Assembly (NCBI GenBank): GCA_007133445.1
Contig: SLMR01000060.1
Location: 1 to 13,275, forward strand
Reading direction: 5' to 3'
DNA length: 13,275 nucleotides
DNA from: Aquisalimonas sp.
GTDB lineage: Bacteria; Pseudomonadota; Gammaproteobacteria; Nitrococcales; Aquisalimonadaceae
Shown one piece after another: positions 12,619-13,275 of this stretch. The notes under the pieces were generated by a model, which was given only the letters and a program-made list of their open reading frames with translations, was not told where the DNA came from and searched no databases. The position numbers and the translations under genes are program-made. Within the stretch, counting starts at the first letter, position 1. The number at the start of each line of letters is the position of its first letter.

Positions 12619-13275
12619 GATTCGGCGAGCAACCGATCACGGAAGCCCGGGATGGGTTGCTGGTCCACACCCTGCGGGTGGCCGGCAAACGCTGGAACAA
12701 GGGGCGGCAGCTTTCCGGCGAGGACATCGACCGACTGCGGGAGGAAGGCATTCAGACCGTGACGGTCGTCCACATGGACGCCGACGACATCCACGAAGAT
12801 GCAGCCGCAGCAGCCCTGGGCGAGGCGCTGGCCGGAGCCGGCGTCGAGGTGGGCCGGAGCTTCACCGGCCGCTGCAACCTCTACGCCGCCGCCGACGGAA
12901 TTGCCGTGCTGGACACCGACACGCTGCACGCCTTCAACCACCTGGGCGAAGCACTCACGGTGGCGACCGTGCCGCCATTCGAGCAGGTGCACGCCGGCCA
13001 GATGCTCGCGACCATCAAGGTCATCCCGTTCGCCGTCCCGCGCCCCCTGCTCGACCAGGCCACCGTGGTAAGCCGGAGCCCCGCGGTGTCCGTGGCAGTC
13101 TTTCAGCGGCGCCGGTTCGGCCTGCTGCTGACGAACCTGCCAGCGCTCAAGGACGACCTGCTGGAGAAGGGTGAGCAGGGTGTTCGGCGGCGCCTCGGCG
13201 GACTTGGCTGCGAGCTCTCGTGCGCGCGCCGCTGCGACCACCGCGAGGAGGCCATCGCTGCGAGCCTGCGCGAGA
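12615..13275 (+). CDS. Molybdopterin-binding protein, probably fused to a MobA/MocA-like nucleotidyltransferase (partial at right edge)
   Basis: The first 220 residues are visible and the frame is open to the window end. The start 'MRFGEQPITEARDGLLVHTLRV' region, 'GKRWNKGRQLSGEDIDRLREEGI' (24-46), 'FTGRCNLYAAADGI' (83-96) and 'AGQMLATIKVIPFAVPRPLL' (127-146) match the MoeA-like N-terminal module of molybdopterin-binding proteins. In the family this module is often followed by a glycosyltransferase-A fold that attaches a nucleotide to molybdopterin, making MCD or MGD. Such a C-terminal half would begin beyond the window, so the fusion is inference. It is cytosolic. Next to the XdhC genes, it points to maturation of a Mo hydroxylase using a dinucleotide cofactor. 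ATG 12615 overlaps the previous TGA by 3 bases (ATGA), which indicates an operon. Confidence 0.75.
   Translation, partial: MRFGEQPITEARDGLLVHTLRVAGKRWNKGRQLSGEDIDRLREEGIQTVTVVHMDADDIHEDAAAAALGEALAGAGVEVGRSFTGRCNLYAAADGIAVLDTDTLHAFNHLGEALTVATVPPFEQVHAGQMLATIKVIPFAVPRPLLDQATVVSRSPAVSVAVFQRRRFGLLLTNLPALKDDLLEKGEQGVRRRLGGLGCELSCARRCDHREEAIAASLRE

Noticed and set aside
1..13275. CRISPR array, insertion sequence, prophage, tRNA or rRNA genes, toxin-antitoxin or defence genes
   Set aside because: I found no spaced direct repeats, transposase or integrase motifs, cloverleaf-like sequence, or recognised defence families on either strand.

Overview
The window is dense, GC-rich bacterial chromosome with ordinary housekeeping and accessory metabolism. 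There is no phage, IS, CRISPR or RNA gene that I can see. The gene set (YafJ-type amidotransferase, DUF2062, BioA/BioF with a BirA-type operator, FNR/ANR-type box, tandem universal stress protein, PBP4-like carboxypeptidase) and the codon use suggest a gammaproteobacterium, possibly a halophilic or Ectothiorhodospiraceae-like one. The lineage is an inference from gene content, not a phylogenetic result.

Layout, left to right. (1) The 3' end of an ABC transporter ATPase (+) overlaps, tail to tail, a minus-strand pair: a class II glutamine amidotransferase followed by a DUF2062 membrane protein, with touching stop and start codons. (2) A divergent short-chain dehydrogenase/reductase (+) faces a minus-strand tandem UspA protein. 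The UspA gene has a perfect FNR/ANR-type palindrome upstream. (3) Then come two predicted exported zinc metalloproteases on the + strand: an M1-like peptidase, and a metzincin (matrixin-like) protein whose catalytic domain is split by a coiled coil of about 130 residues. (4) Next are two very small genes, both + strand: a 44-residue single-pass membrane protein and a 55-residue SmtA/BmtA-type metallothionein with a hairpin behind it. (5) A DacB/PBP4-type D-Ala-D-Ala carboxypeptidase (+) ends against bioF. (6) bioA and bioF are on the minus strand, with a BirA-box-like palindrome lying over the end of bioA and the start of the bioA-bioF gap. (7) From a good sigma70-type promoter a + strand operon begins: an XdhC N-terminal-domain gene, an XdhC C-terminal (Rossmann) gene, and a molybdopterin-binding protein that runs off the window.

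How the genes work together. Region 7 looks like molybdenum-cofactor maturation for a xanthine dehydrogenase/CO dehydrogenase-family enzyme, whose structural genes would be expected beyond the right edge. Region 6 makes two successive steps of biotin synthesis under probable biotin control. Regions 3-4 have a zinc/metal and cell-envelope flavour, but a functional link between those genes is only a hypothesis. No intergenic stretch exceeds 300 bases; the longest gaps (about 130-190 bases) hold the regulatory elements listed. I do not see a clearly new multi-gene system. The most unusual items are the coiled-coil-split metzincin, the two-gene XdhC, and the operator placements.
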